Part shown: in pieces, positions 45,493-55,022 of the stretch
How the letters are laid out: every line of letters begins with the position of its first letter
How positions within the stretch are numbered: position 1 is the stretch's first letter
Assembly (NCBI RefSeq): GCF_000483485.1
Contig: NZ_KI519609.1
Span: 2,323,460-2,387,459 of the forward strand
DNA: 64,000 nt
Source of the DNA: Thiomicrorhabdus chilensis DSM 12352
GTDB lineage: Bacteria > Pseudomonadota > Gammaproteobacteria > Thiomicrospirales > Thiomicrospiraceae
Direction of reading: 5' to 3'
The notes under the pieces: generated by a model
The model's input: the letters and a program-made list of their open reading frames with translations, nothing else
Database searches by the model: none
Told to the model about the DNA's origin: nothing
Translations under genes and position numbers: made by a program

Positions 45493-46404
45493 TCATGATT
45501 CCTGTAACTCGACCACCCAATCGGTCTCCAGCTGTAAAGTGACATGGTGCACCTTATGCTCTTCCAGCAGATAACGTTTGATCTCGCCCAAAGTCTGATC
45601 GTTAATATGCGCCAAATCGGTTTTAGCATGCAACGTCATCATCACTTGATCCTCGGCAATCGCCCACAGGTGAATATGGTGAACAGCCGTCAGATAATCG
45701 AAGTGGCATTCCAGATCTTCGGCAATATCCCGGATTTCATAACCAGCAGGCACCCCTTCGAGCAGCACATGAGCCGATTCGCGGGTCAAACGGTAGGCCC
45801 CAACGCCAATAATCACCGCCATAATCAATGACAGAATCGGGTCGATGGGGGTCCAGTTTGTATAGTAGATAATGATGGCGCCAGCGATAACGGCCACCGA
45901 CCCCAACGTATCACCCAGAAAGTGCAAGGTGGCGCCGCGCATATTCATATTGTGCTGATCGCCCGAATGCAGAATCCAAAAAACCAACAAATTGTTCAGC
46001 AAGCCAATCACGGCAATGATGAACATCTCTTTGCCCAATATCTCTTGTGGCTCCAGAAAACGCTGGATCGCCATCACCACAATCCCACCAACAATCAGAA
46101 GCAGGGTAAAACCATTAATAAAGGCGGTCAGGATCTGCACCCGCTGGTAACCAAAAGTCATGCGTTCATTGGCCGGCTTTTGACTGATATGAAAGCCCCA
46201 CCACGCCAGCGCAAGCGCCATTGCATCGGTCAACATGTGCACGCCGTCCGCAACCAGCGCGATGGAATTGACCCACAAGCCGCCGATGATTTCTACCAGC
46301 ATATAACTGGCGGTAATGACCGCGGCGATCAACACCTTTTTCTGGTTTGCGGCATTGGCCGAACCCACATGGTTATGATGATGCGAAATGGATTCTTCTG
46401 CCAT
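45493..46404 (-). CDS. cation diffusion facilitator (CDF) metal transporter
   Basis: A 303-residue CDF exporter, probably for zinc. It has six helices and metal sites in ALVADGVHMLTDAMAL and HFLGDTLGSVAV. The C-terminal cytosolic domain has HHIHLWAIAEDQVMMTLHA. ATG 46404 with GAGGGGAAG upstream is chosen; a longer non-typical start at 46467 exists. The N-terminal His-rich HHHNH stretch fits metal binding. Confidence 0.92.
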   Translation of the reverse strand: MAEESISHHHNHVGSANAANQKKVLIAAVITASYMLVEIIGGLWVNSIALVADGVHMLTDAMALALAWWGFHISQKPANERMTFGYQRVQILTAFINGFTLLLIVGGIVVMAIQRFLEPQEILGKEMFIIAVIGLLNNLLVFWILHSGDQHNMNMRGATLHFLGDTLGSVAVIAGAIIIYYTNWTPIDPILSLIMAVIIGVGAYRLTRESAHVLLEGVPAGYEIRDIAEDLECHFDYLTAVHHIHLWAIAEDQVMMTLHAKTDLAHINDQTLGEIKRYLLEEHKVHHVTLQLETDWVVELQES

Positions 46405-46481
46405 CTTCCCCTCGTTTAAAAATGGATGACCACCAGACACAATATACTTAAAGTCGCGTAGTTTCAAACTTTTTTATTGCA

Positions 46482-47174
46482 TCACTTTGTTTTACAAACC
46501 GCCCAGGCCTGTATAGTCTTAATTTGCGTGTTCGTTTTAATCGATTTCGCCAACTGCTGCATGGTGGCGCCCGTCGTAATCACGTCATCAATCAAAGCGA
46601 TTTGATTCAGGCCTTCGAAAGACCCGTTATCCACCAGGAAAGCACCCTTTAAGTTGCGACGTCGCTGTTGGGCATCCAGATGGGTTTGCGAAGGTGTATC
46701 TTTTATCCTCTGCACGGCATGAGCGGGCAGCAATGGAATCTGTAACTTTTTGGATAAGGCTTGGGCGATGAGTTCGGCCTGGTTGTAACCACGATTGCGC
46801 CTTCTTTTTGCATATAGAGGAACGGCCAACAACGCTTCAACCGATTCAGTCTGAAGTCTTTCGGCTAACACATCCGCCAAGATTCGACCATAAGCAAGCT
46901 GACGTTGATATTTCAGCCCATGCACCAAATCGACCAGTTCTTTATCAAAATAAAAGCCGGCCTGGGTTCGGTCAAATGCGGGAGGATCCGTCAGACAGGC
47001 TCCGCACAGCAGCCCCAGAGAACTTGGCTCGCAGCAACATGGACAAACGTTCAACGGCACTTGCCATCCCTCAACTAAAGGTTGTGAAAGGTCGAGATAT
47101 TCACTTGCCCGACCCGTAATCACGCAAGTCGGCGGCATAATCCATTTTTCCAGCCAATGCATGACACTCTCCAT
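46482..47174 (-). CDS. comF: ComF-family phosphoribosyltransferase-like competence protein
   Basis: A 230-residue ComF: N-terminal cysteine cluster (CPCCCEPSSLGLLCGAC), the PLYAKRRRNRGYNQAELIAQ block and the PRPP loop ALIDDVITTGATM. ComF is needed for natural transformation in several bacteria. It is divergent from bioB, a common gammaproteobacterial order. A CAGGCCTG copy lies in its 3' end (46504-46511). Confidence 0.94.
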   Translation of the reverse strand: MESVMHWLEKWIMPPTCVITGRASEYLDLSQPLVEGWQVPLNVCPCCCEPSSLGLLCGACLTDPPAFDRTQAGFYFDKELVDLVHGLKYQRQLAYGRILADVLAERLQTESVEALLAVPLYAKRRRNRGYNQAELIAQALSKKLQIPLLPAHAVQRIKDTPSQTHLDAQQRRRNLKGAFLVDNGSFEGLNQIALIDDVITTGATMQQLAKSIKTNTQIKTIQAWAVCKTK

Positions 47175-47218
47175 TTGATCAGCAAAGCGTGCGGGAATCT
47201 CTGATTTACTCAGAATTG

Positions 47219-47239
47219 TATGAGCTATAATAACTCATA
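47219..47239 (+). promoter_or_regulatory. bioB promoter with inverted repeat over the -10
   Basis: TATAAT (47226-47231) is a clear -10. TATGAG and CTCATA flank it as exact inverted arms (47219-47224 and 47234-47239), as an operator would. It does not match the BirA consensus well. Confidence 0.45.
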
Positions 47240-47286
47240 AAGAATTAACAAAAACGACGTTACACGGGCAAACAACAGATTGGAAT

Positions 47287-48318
47287 ATGGCTATGAACAT
47301 GCAAAACCTTGGACAAATTCGACACGACTGGACACTGGAGGAAATCCGCGCCATTATGGATCAACCTTTCAATGACCTGATGTTTCAGGCGCAGAGCGTG
47401 CATCGTCAATATTTCAATCCGAACGAAGTGCAGACCAGCACCTTGGTCAACATCAAGTCGGGCGGATGCGCGGAAGACTGCGCCTACTGTTCACAAAGCG
47501 CGCGCAACCAGACCGAAATCGAAAAAGAACAGATGATGGAAGTCCAAGAAGTCATCGAACAAGCGTTGGTGGCCAAAGAGCGAGGGGCAACCCGTTTGTG
47601 CATGGGTGCGGCCTGGCGCAACCCAACCAAAAAAGATTTCCCACGCGTGCTGGAAATGGTGAAGGTCGTCAAAGATTTGGGACTGGAAACTTGCCTGACA
47701 CTGGGCATGCTCAATGATGACCAAGTGGCGCAACTCAAGGAAGCCGGACTGGATTACTATAATCACAACCTCGACACCTCCGAAGCTTTCTATCCAAAAA
47801 TCATCACCACCCGTAATTATCAAGACCGCCTCGATACCATCGACAAAGTTCAACAGGCCGGCATCAATGTCTGCTCCGGTGGAATCATCGGCATGGGTGA
47901 GCAGCATAAAGACCGCGCTGAACTGTTGCGTACTTTCGCCACCATGCGTGTTCATCCAAATTCCGTGCCCATCAATCTGCTGGTCGCGGTTGAAGGCACC
48001 CCTTTGGCACACATGAAAGACCAAACTGATTCTTTCGAGTTCATCCGCATCATCGCCACCGCACGCATTTTGATGCCGCAGACCTATGTACGTCTGTCTG
48101 CCGGACGCATGAGCCTAACCGATGAAGCCCAGGCGCTATGTTTTTTTGCAGGTGCCAACTCGATTTTCTATGGCGATAAACTCTTGACCACGGACAACCC
48201 GGAATCGGATCATGACATGCAACTGTTTGCCAAGCTAGGCATTCAAATGCAGCAGAACGTCAAAGCCGAAACGGCTGCTAAAAAACTGGCGGAACAAGCC
48301 ACCGAGCTCACCGCCTAA
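47287..48318 (+). CDS. bioB: biotin synthase BioB
   Basis: Radical SAM enzyme that inserts sulfur into dethiobiotin. It has 343 residues, with the CX3CX2C cluster in [16 protein letters not shown] and later blocks [12 protein letters not shown] and [14 protein letters not shown] 47287 and ATG 47293 are both possible starts. First gene of the biotin cluster. Confidence 0.97.
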   Translation: MAMNMQNLGQIRHDWTLEEIRAIMDQPFNDLMFQAQSVHRQYFNPNEVQTSTLVNIKSGGCAEDCAYCSQSARNQTEIEKEQMMEVQEVIEQALVAKERGATRLCMGAAWRNPTKKDFPRVLEMVKVVKDLGLETCLTLGMLNDDQVAQLKEAGLDYYNHNLDTSEAFYPKIITTRNYQDRLDTIDKVQQAGINVCSGGIIGMGEQHKDRAELLRTFATMRVHPNSVPINLLVAVEGTPLAHMKDQTDSFEFIRIIATARILMPQTYVRLSAGRMSLTDEAQALCFFAGANSIFYGDKLLTTDNPESDHDMQLFAKLGIQMQQNVKAETAAKKLAEQATELTA

Positions 48319-48361
48319 ACCTCAAGCGCAGTGATTCCACTGCGTTTTTCGGGAGCACGTC

Positions 48362-49540
48362 ATGTCCATTCAAGCTCGCTTTGAACCGCTTCTCAGGCAA
48401 CGCCGCCAAGCGCACCTGTATCGACAGCGTCCTTTGAGTCTAAGCGCCCAACAGGCACAGATGCAAATCAATGGGCTACCGGTCGTCAACTTCAGCTCCA
48501 ATGACTATCTGGGACTGGCCAACCATCCTCAGATCAAACAAAGCCTGATTGACGCCTTGCAACATGACGACCTCAGCTATGGATCCGGCGCTGCCCATCT
48601 GGTGACCGGGCACTCAATCCAGCACCACCTGCTGGAAGACGAACTAGCCGACTGGCTCGGGGTTGAACGTGCCCTGTTGTTTTCAACCGGCTACATGGCC
48701 AATCTGGCAGTTCAACAAGTCCTGATGCAACCGGGCGACACCATTCTCGCCGACAAGCTCAACCACGCCTCTTTGATCGACGGTGCACTGAACAGCGATG
48801 CCACTCTTAAACGCTATCCACACCTGGATATGTCCGCGCTTAATAGGCGCTTGCAGAAGATCCACACTGGACAGGCCTTGATTGCCACCGACGGAGTGTT
48901 CAGTATGGATGGAGACATCGCGCCACTGGCCGAAATCCAGAAACTGGCGCAAAATGAGCAGGCCTGGTTGCTGGTGGATGACGCCCATGGTTTTGGCATG
49001 CTTGGCGAGCAAGGGCGCGGCAGTTTCGATTTTCTAGGCGTCCAACCCGATGCGGACACCATATTGGTCGGCACCTTGGGAAAAGCCTTTGGCACCTCTG
49101 GCGCTTTTGTCGCTGGCAGCCAAATCCTGATTGAAAGTCTGATCCAGTTTGCGCGCCCTTACATCTACACCACCGCCATGTCGCCTCTCAACGCCTTGGC
49201 TACCCGAACGGCACTGAAACTAGTCCAATCGGGCGACGCGGAACGCACCCGATTACAACAACACATCCAACATTTTCGCCAAGGCGCGCAACAGATTGGC
49301 CTGACCTTGTGGGAATCGAATACCGCGATTCAACCCATCCTATTGGGTGACAGTGAGCTTGCGATACAATGGAGTGAAGCCTTAAAGCAAAAAGGGTTCT
49401 GGGTCACGGCGATCCGCCCACCTACGGTGCCAAGCGGTCAGGCACGCCTGCGCGTGACCCTGTCTGCTGGACACAGCCAACAACAAATTGACGCACTGCT
49501 ACAAGCATTGCACACTATACATAACCTTCACCCTCGTTAA
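48362..49540 (+). CDS. bioF: 8-amino-7-oxononanoate synthase BioF
   Basis: PLP enzyme joining pimeloyl-ACP and alanine. It has 392 residues. The PLP lysine is in VGTLGKAFGTSGAFV, with DDAHGFGMLGEQGRG before it and the GSGAAHLVTGHS segment near residue 80. It contains a CAGGCCTG copy at 48959-48966. Confidence 0.96.
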   Translation: MSIQARFEPLLRQRRQAHLYRQRPLSLSAQQAQMQINGLPVVNFSSNDYLGLANHPQIKQSLIDALQHDDLSYGSGAAHLVTGHSIQHHLLEDELADWLGVERALLFSTGYMANLAVQQVLMQPGDTILADKLNHASLIDGALNSDATLKRYPHLDMSALNRRLQKIHTGQALIATDGVFSMDGDIAPLAEIQKLAQNEQAWLLVDDAHGFGMLGEQGRGSFDFLGVQPDADTILVGTLGKAFGTSGAFVAGSQILIESLIQFARPYIYTTAMSPLNALATRTALKLVQSGDAERTRLQQHIQHFRQGAQQIGLTLWESNTAIQPILLGDSELAIQWSEALKQKGFWVTAIRPPTVPSGQARLRVTLSAGHSQQQIDALLQALHTIHNLHPR

Positions 49541-49558
49541 CCGATTTAAGGATAGAAA

Positions 49559-52486
49559 ATGGCACGGTCTTTACCTTCTCTGATAACGCACTATAAAAAG
49601 ACCACAGGCCTGTTCATTTTTATTGGCCTATTGATTCTGGTTCTCCCATTCGCCATCCAATTCGGCATTCAAAAAGCGTTTCTCAGCCAAGGCGCGGATG
49701 AAGTGCAGCTGGAAGATGTGGACTTCAATCCGTTTAGCGGGCAACTGGTCATCAAAAACCTGCAGGTCGTCCAGAATTCAGACCGCGTTTTGTCTGTTCA
49801 AAAAATGCTCGTCAAGATTAGATGGCGTGCCTTATGGCAGCAACACCTATTGCTCAACACCCTGAACATACAGCATGCCAAACTGCAAATCACCCAGCTT
49901 GACCCACAGCACTTGAAAGTCGCAGGAATAGAGGTACCACTCAACCCGCAACAAAGCGAAGACAAAGGGCAGGCGCCCTTTTTCATGCTGGGTATCGGCG
50001 CGCTGACGGTTGAGGATTTTTCGGTGACTCTGCTACGCCCCAACCAGAACGTTGAACGCACCACCTATACACTGAACCATTTGGCACTCGACAACCTCTA
50101 TATGTGGGATAAAAACCCGGCCCAGTTGGTTTTCAACAGCCATCTCAACGATTCACGAATCGCCAGCCATTTCAGGCTCTTTCTGTTCAGCGAACACCCC
50201 AAGGTGGTCGGCACCGTCAAAATCGACGGTTTGAACCTGGCACAACTGCCGGTTGTCGCCGAACTCTCAGAGCTCAATGCAGAAGGCCTACTTTCAACGG
50301 ATCTGACCTTTACCGCCCAACTTTTCCCGCAAGGTCTGAACTTCCAACAGCAGGGAGATATCCAACTTAAAGCGGTTGCACTTTCAACCGCCACGCAACA
50401 AGCCAGCTGGCAAGCTTTTAACTGGTCTGGAAGCATGAGTTATATTGAAGGCCACACCTATCCAGAGTTGGCACTCAACGGCACGGCAAAAATGCAGAAC
50501 TTGCAATTGGACGACTCCGCCAGCCAGATGCACTTGCAACAATCCATGAACGCGCAATGGGAGCTGATTGGGCAACTTAAACCTGAAGGCATCCAACTGG
50601 AACACAAAGGCCGCACTACACTCAATGGTTTTGTACTGGATCTCCCCAACCAGCATGCCTCTGCCGATCAGGTTCAATGGCAAGGTTCGGTCAACTTTAC
50701 TCAAGCGGACATCCCCGAAATGAGTGCATCAGGCCTAATGACCCTTCAAGCCGGGGTGCTTGATGACAGTCAGAACCAACTTCACCTCAAACAGAATGCT
50801 GAAGCGCAAGTTGATATGCAATTACAACTGCACCCTCAAGGCATTCAGCTGGCGCAAACAGGCGGTCTGAAGATTAGTGATCTCAATGCTTCCCTTCCAA
50901 AGTTTCAGATCCAACTGCAAAGCCTCAATTGGCAAGGCGACTTGGCACTCAAGCAAACCGACAGCCTCAAAATCGACAGCCAAGGCCAACTCAAGCTGAA
51001 GACCCTACAAACCCATCAAAAAACCGATACCAAGGGTCGTACCCGGCCTTTGGCGGAAATCGCGGGCTTGTCGATCGATACAATCGCCGTTCAGCAACCC
51101 GAGTCGATCAAACTCAAAACACTTAGCCTTGACGGCTTGAACATCGCCAAACAGGAAAACGGGGCCTTTGTGACGCTCAAGCAAGCGCAAGTCGATCATA
51201 TGACTCTGCATGACCTGTCCAAACTGACTTTGGGCAGCCTTAAGCTGTCTGACAGCCAAACCCAAATCACCCTCAACAAAGAGGGTAAAATCGAACAATT
51301 GACGGCTTTACTTGAAGGCTTCACCTCGCCAGACCAAGCAACCGAGCCTACCCAAAACAAAACCGACCAGCAAACCGGCCAAGCTAGCACAGAACAGACA
51401 CCCGGTTTCCAAGTCCAATGGAAAGCCATCGAAATGCGGGGGAACAACCAGATTGACTTCAGCAGTCACCAATTCGCCTCACCGATTCAAAAAACCATCA
51501 CCGTCCAGACCCTCAAAATCGGAAGTCTAAACAGCCAAAAACCCGCGGCCGACACGCCTTACGAGCTGAAACTCAAACTGGATGAATTCGCCCATTTCAA
51601 CAGTCGCGGCAGCCTTCAACCCTTTAACCCGAAACTGACCGCCCAACTTTCCAGTCAGCTAGAAGGCTTGAACTTGGTGGAGATCAGTCCGGCTTCTGCC
51701 CAGTTCACTGGATATGACATCAGCAGCGGACAGCTCTCGGCCGACATGGAAACCAAAATCACCGCCAATAAAATAGACGCCGAAAACACCCTGCGACTGC
51801 ATAAACTGAAACTCAAGGCCGCCGACACCAGCAAAAGTGCAGAGTTCGAACAGGGCTTGAGTATGCCGATCGACGCGGCTTTATCGCTGCTGAGGGACAA
51901 GCAGGACAATATCAGATTGAAACTTCCCATCCAGGGTGACCTCACCAATCCTGAGTTCGACCTGAATGACGTCATCAACACCGCTTTGAGCGGTGCCATT
52001 AAGACCGCCAGCAAAACCTATTTACTGCTGGCGCTGCAACCTTTCGGCGCGATTGCCTTGGCGGGAGACTTCTTGAGTGGTCAAATGCAAGCGGTTAAAT
52101 TGCAATCAATCGACTTTGAAGCGGGACAAACCGAACTTTCACCGACTATGCAGACCTATCTGCAAAAAATCCATGCACTGCTTCAGGAACGTAAAGGGGT
52201 GCAGATCAAGGTCTGCGGCTTGGCCAATGAAGCCGACCGCAATGCGCTGTTGAAAGCGCTTGCACAACAAAACAAACAGGAAAGCCAACAAAATGCTGAA
52301 AAAGCGGCTGCAAAAGGCGTCAAGGACCTGGTCAGCGACACACAATTGCTGGAGCTTGCGCAACAACGTGCCTCAACCATTAAACGCTACCTTCTGAACC
52401 AAGGCAGCTCAACCAGCCAGGTCATTCTTTGCCAGCCAAAGCTCAGTCAAAAGACCGATTCACCAAAAGTTGAAATGGGAATTTAA
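49559..52486 (+). CDS. large DUF748 (AsmA-like) protein with OmpA-like C-terminus
   Basis: A 975-residue protein with an N-terminal transmembrane anchor (TGLFIFIGLLILVLPFAIQF). Long periplasmic beta-rich repeats of the DUF748/AsmA kind follow (e.g. LNTLNIQHAKLQITQLDP, and several SLDGLNIAK-type strands). The C-terminal region, from about residue 865, resembles an OmpA-type segment (FEAGQTELSPTMQTYLQKI). Such proteins are thought to work in envelope lipid transport; not proven. It begins 18 bp after bioF, inside the biotin cluster. A CAGGCCTG copy with the full extension lies in the signal-anchor codons (49605-49612). Confidence 0.82.
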   Translation: MARSLPSLITHYKKTTGLFIFIGLLILVLPFAIQFGIQKAFLSQGADEVQLEDVDFNPFSGQLVIKNLQVVQNSDRVLSVQKMLVKIRWRALWQQHLLLNTLNIQHAKLQITQLDPQHLKVAGIEVPLNPQQSEDKGQAPFFMLGIGALTVEDFSVTLLRPNQNVERTTYTLNHLALDNLYMWDKNPAQLVFNSHLNDSRIASHFRLFLFSEHPKVVGTVKIDGLNLAQLPVVAELSELNAEGLLSTDLTFTAQLFPQGLNFQQQGDIQLKAVALSTATQQASWQAFNWSGSMSYIEGHTYPELALNGTAKMQNLQLDDSASQMHLQQSMNAQWELIGQLKPEGIQLEHKGRTTLNGFVLDLPNQHASADQVQWQGSVNFTQADIPEMSASGLMTLQAGVLDDSQNQLHLKQNAEAQVDMQLQLHPQGIQLAQTGGLKISDLNASLPKFQIQLQSLNWQGDLALKQTDSLKIDSQGQLKLKTLQTHQKTDTKGRTRPLAEIAGLSIDTIAVQQPESIKLKTLSLDGLNIAKQENGAFVTLKQAQVDHMTLHDLSKLTLGSLKLSDSQTQITLNKEGKIEQLTALLEGFTSPDQATEPTQNKTDQQTGQASTEQTPGFQVQWKAIEMRGNNQIDFSSHQFASPIQKTITVQTLKIGSLNSQKPAADTPYELKLKLDEFAHFNSRGSLQPFNPKLTAQLSSQLEGLNLVEISPASAQFTGYDISSGQLSADMETKITANKIDAENTLRLHKLKLKAADTSKSAEFEQGLSMPIDAALSLLRDKQDNIRLKLPIQGDLTNPEFDLNDVINTALSGAIKTASKTYLLLALQPFGAIALAGDFLSGQMQAVKLQSIDFEAGQTELSPTMQTYLQKIHALLQERKGVQIKVCGLANEADRNALLKALAQQNKQESQQNAEKAAAKGVKDLVSDTQLLELAQQRASTIKRYLLNQGSSTSQVILCQPKLSQKTDSPKVEMGI

Positions 52487-52501
52487 TCTCCTTAGCGGTG
52501 C

Positions 52502-52533
52502 TTGCCCGGACACTAAGCCTTATGTTCGGGCAA
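52502..52533 (+). other. hairpin after the DUF748 gene
   Basis: TTGCCCGGAC and GTTCGGGCAA form a 10-bp stem (one G-U) around a 12-nt loop, 15 bp after the stop. No T-run follows, so it is a 3'-end stabiliser rather than a classical terminator. A CAGGCCTG copy (52551-52558) lies just beyond. Confidence 0.6.
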
Positions 52534-52637
52534 ACCCATCATTGAACCAGCAGGCCTGTCCATTTTCAAAGACTCTCTTTAAAAGAAAGGCAACTGACAG
52601 AGCGCCTTGAAAACAGAAAAACTTAAATCGCAGGTAT

Positions 52638-52665
52638 AAAAAAAGCAGGGATAAACCCTGCTTTC
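52638..52665 (-). terminator. intrinsic terminator of the cold-shock gene
   Basis: On the minus strand AAAGCAGGG-TTTAT-CCCTGCTTT followed by T residues, 57 bp after the stop. Confidence 0.85.
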
Positions 52666-52721
52666 TTATGCAACGAGAAGGTGACAGCTAGTCAGAATAT
52701 ACCAACGGCCGTCCCAAACCT

Positions 52722-52931
52722 TTATAACGGCTGAACGTTAGCCGCTTGTAAGCCTTTTTCACCTTCAACAATTTCGAATGATACGGCTTGACCTTCTGCT
52801 AAGGTACGACGGCCCGTACCGTTAATTGCGCGGAAGTGAACGAAAACATCTGGACCACTTTCTTGTGCTAAAAAACCAAAACCTTTTTCGTCGTTAAACC
52901 ACTTAACGGTACCTGTAACTACATCTGACAT
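52722..52931 (-). CDS. cold-shock-domain protein (CspA family)
   Basis: A 69-residue OB-fold RNA chaperone. RNP1 (KGFGFLA) and RNP2 (DVFVHF) are intact. GAGG precedes ATG 52931; the extra N-terminal codons to 52952 are ignored. It sits on the opposite strand inside the biotin cluster. The 271-bp gap to bioH leaves room for a long 5' leader, as in other cold-shock genes. Confidence 0.94.
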   Translation of the reverse strand: MSDVVTGTVKWFNDEKGFGFLAQESGPDVFVHFRAINGTGRRTLAEGQAVSFEIVEGEKGLQAANVQPL

Positions 52932-53202
52932 GATAAACCTCAAATTAAACAATCATCATACCTTCCCCTCTTCAAAAGGATCTTGAAAAAGAGGTATGAT
53001 TAAATTCATAGTAACAGGTTGATCTTTAAAAAGATAGTGAAAAATCCTTATCCACAATGAAACTTTTATGACGCTTTTATAAGTGCACAACTCTTCTTTT
53101 TTAGCGACTTTAAAACCGCTAAAATATGGCCTTATCACTCCACCTCCCTACTGACTCAGACAAAACCAGACGGTCATCTGATTCAAAGCACAAGGATTTT
53201 TA

Positions 53203-53985
53203 ATGCGCACACTTCACTATGAACAGTTCGGTGACGGCCCCAATCTGACCTTTATTCACGGCTGGGGTGCACAGAACAGTGTTTGGCATGACTGGATAAA
53301 AAACCATTTCGCAGAGCATTTTCGGGTAACCTTGATCGAGTTGCCGGGATGCGGCAACAGCCACGAAATCGGTAAAACCGAAAACCTTCAACAGGCCTGG
53401 GTAGAAGCGCTAATGAAGGTGTTACCGGAACCGACCCACCTGGTCGGCTGGTCGCTGGGTGGGCTGCTGTCGCAATCAATCACTATCCAGCACCCCGAAA
53501 AAGTAGTTAGCCTGACCTGCCTGGCCTCGACGCCACGTTTCATACAAACCGATGATTGGCACTGGGCGATGAATCCCAAACTCATGAATGACTTCATTCA
53601 AGCGCTGGGCAAAGACACTCTGGCCACCCTGCAGCACTTTTGGAAATTGCAGATTCAAGGCTCGGATGGCGCTCGCCAACTGATCAAACACTTTCTCAAA
53701 CAGATGCAAACCCGAAAAATTCCTAAGCTCAGCAGCCTATCGCAAGGCTTGCAACTGCTTAAGGAGATGGACAACCGTCAGGCTTTACAAACCTCCTCCA
53801 CGCCAGTGCTCTGGCTATTGGGCGAAAATGATCCCCTTATTCCAAAGGAATTCGTCGCGGATTTCAGTACAATACAGCCTCTTGCTCAGGTCAGTTTGAT
53901 TGCCGGGGCGGCGCACATGCCGTTTTATTCCCACCCCGAAGAGACCGCTCAGGCCTTGCAGACGTTTTTAAACTCAGTCAAATAA
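53203..53985 (+). CDS. bioH: pimeloyl-ACP methyl ester carboxylesterase BioH
   Basis: An alpha/beta hydrolase of 260 residues. Nucleophile elbow VGWSLGGLLSQ, acid in LLGENDPLIP and histidine in AGAAHMPFYSHP are present. The N-terminal HGWGAQNSVW fits BioH. It cleaves the methyl ester made by BioC. It is 11 bp before bioC. Confidence 0.92.
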   Translation: MRTLHYEQFGDGPNLTFIHGWGAQNSVWHDWIKNHFAEHFRVTLIELPGCGNSHEIGKTENLQQAWVEALMKVLPEPTHLVGWSLGGLLSQSITIQHPEKVVSLTCLASTPRFIQTDDWHWAMNPKLMNDFIQALGKDTLATLQHFWKLQIQGSDGARQLIKHFLKQMQTRKIPKLSSLSQGLQLLKEMDNRQALQTSSTPVLWLLGENDPLIPKEFVADFSTIQPLAQVSLIAGAAHMPFYSHPEETAQALQTFLNSVK

Positions 53986-53996
53986 CACGGAACAGC

Positions 53997-54956
53997 ATGT
54001 CGGATCACGCCCCCTTATCGTCGCCCCCGGTCAACCGGGCCCACATCAAACAGCACTTCAGCCATGCCGCACCGAGCTATGACGAAGCGGCGGTGCTGCA
54101 GAAGGCGGTCGCCGAACATGTGGACGAAAGACTGGCACTGACGACCTTGTCCCCGCAGATGATTCTCGACATCGGAGCGGGAACCGGCCTGCTCACCGAA
54201 AAAGTTATCCATCGTTATCCACAGGCCAGAACTTTCGCGATCGACCTGTCTGCAGACATGCTCAAACGTGCGCAACAACGCCTGCAAGGCCCCAGATTCA
54301 AATGGCTGCCGCAGAGTCTCTTCGCTAAAGACGGAGCGAATCTTGTGAACGCCGACGCTTACGCCTTGCCGATTGCAGATCACAGTGTGGATCTGATTGT
54401 CAGTAACCTTATGTTGCAATGGTGTGATGATCTGGATCGGGTGTTTCAGGAGTTCCGCCGAGTCTTACGCCCCGAAGGCCTGTTGATGTTCACCACCTTC
54501 GGCCCGGACACTCTCAAGGAACTCAAACAGGCCTGGGCGGTCGCTGATGCCGACAACCCGCATGTCAACCATTTTGTGGACATGCACGACATTGGCGATG
54601 CGCTGATCCGCAATGGTTTCGGACAACCGGTCATGGACGTGGAAACTTTTACGCTGACCTATGACAAACCGATTGGCGTGCTCAAGGATCTCAAGGCCAT
54701 CGGTGCCACCAACGCCGGTCTGAACCGTAAACGCGGACTGATGGGCAAGCAGACTTTTCAAACCATGCTCGAAGCCTATGAAAGCCAGCGTGACCCGCAA
54801 CGCCACGATGGAAAACTTCCCGCTACTTACGAAGTGGTTCACGGCCATGCCTGGGCGGCGCAGGAAGTCATAAAAGGCCCCAACCGGGATCGGGCAGGCC
54901 TGGTGGAAATCAGTCTGGACGAATTCTCCAAACAGACCAAAAACCGTCAAACCTAA
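53997..54956 (+). CDS. bioC: malonyl-ACP O-methyltransferase BioC
   Basis: SAM methyltransferase that starts pimeloyl-ACP synthesis. It has 319 residues, with motif I ILDIGAGTGLLTEKV and the DLIVSNLMLQWCDD segment typical of BioC. It carries CAGGCCTG copies at 54528-54535 and 54895-54902, and another lies 7 bp after its stop (54963-54970). Confidence 0.94.
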   Translation: MSDHAPLSSPPVNRAHIKQHFSHAAPSYDEAAVLQKAVAEHVDERLALTTLSPQMILDIGAGTGLLTEKVIHRYPQARTFAIDLSADMLKRAQQRLQGPRFKWLPQSLFAKDGANLVNADAYALPIADHSVDLIVSNLMLQWCDDLDRVFQEFRRVLRPEGLLMFTTFGPDTLKELKQAWAVADADNPHVNHFVDMHDIGDALIRNGFGQPVMDVETFTLTYDKPIGVLKDLKAIGATNAGLNRKRGLMGKQTFQTMLEAYESQRDPQRHDGKLPATYEVVHGHAWAAQEVIKGPNRDRAGLVEISLDEFSKQTKNRQT

Positions 54957-55022
54957 AACCAACAGGCCTGGTGCTTCCAAGCCTTAACTCAACGGGCCCT
55001 TAGCTCAACTCCGAACAGTCGC

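Noticed and set aside
47175-47286. BirA-type operator between comF and bioB
   Set aside because: Only partial resemblance (ATTAACAA); no two half-sites at the right spacing.
52956-53138. 60-codon minus-strand ORF upstream of the cold-shock gene
   Set aside because: It occupies the expected 5' leader of the cold-shock mRNA and shows no coding features.
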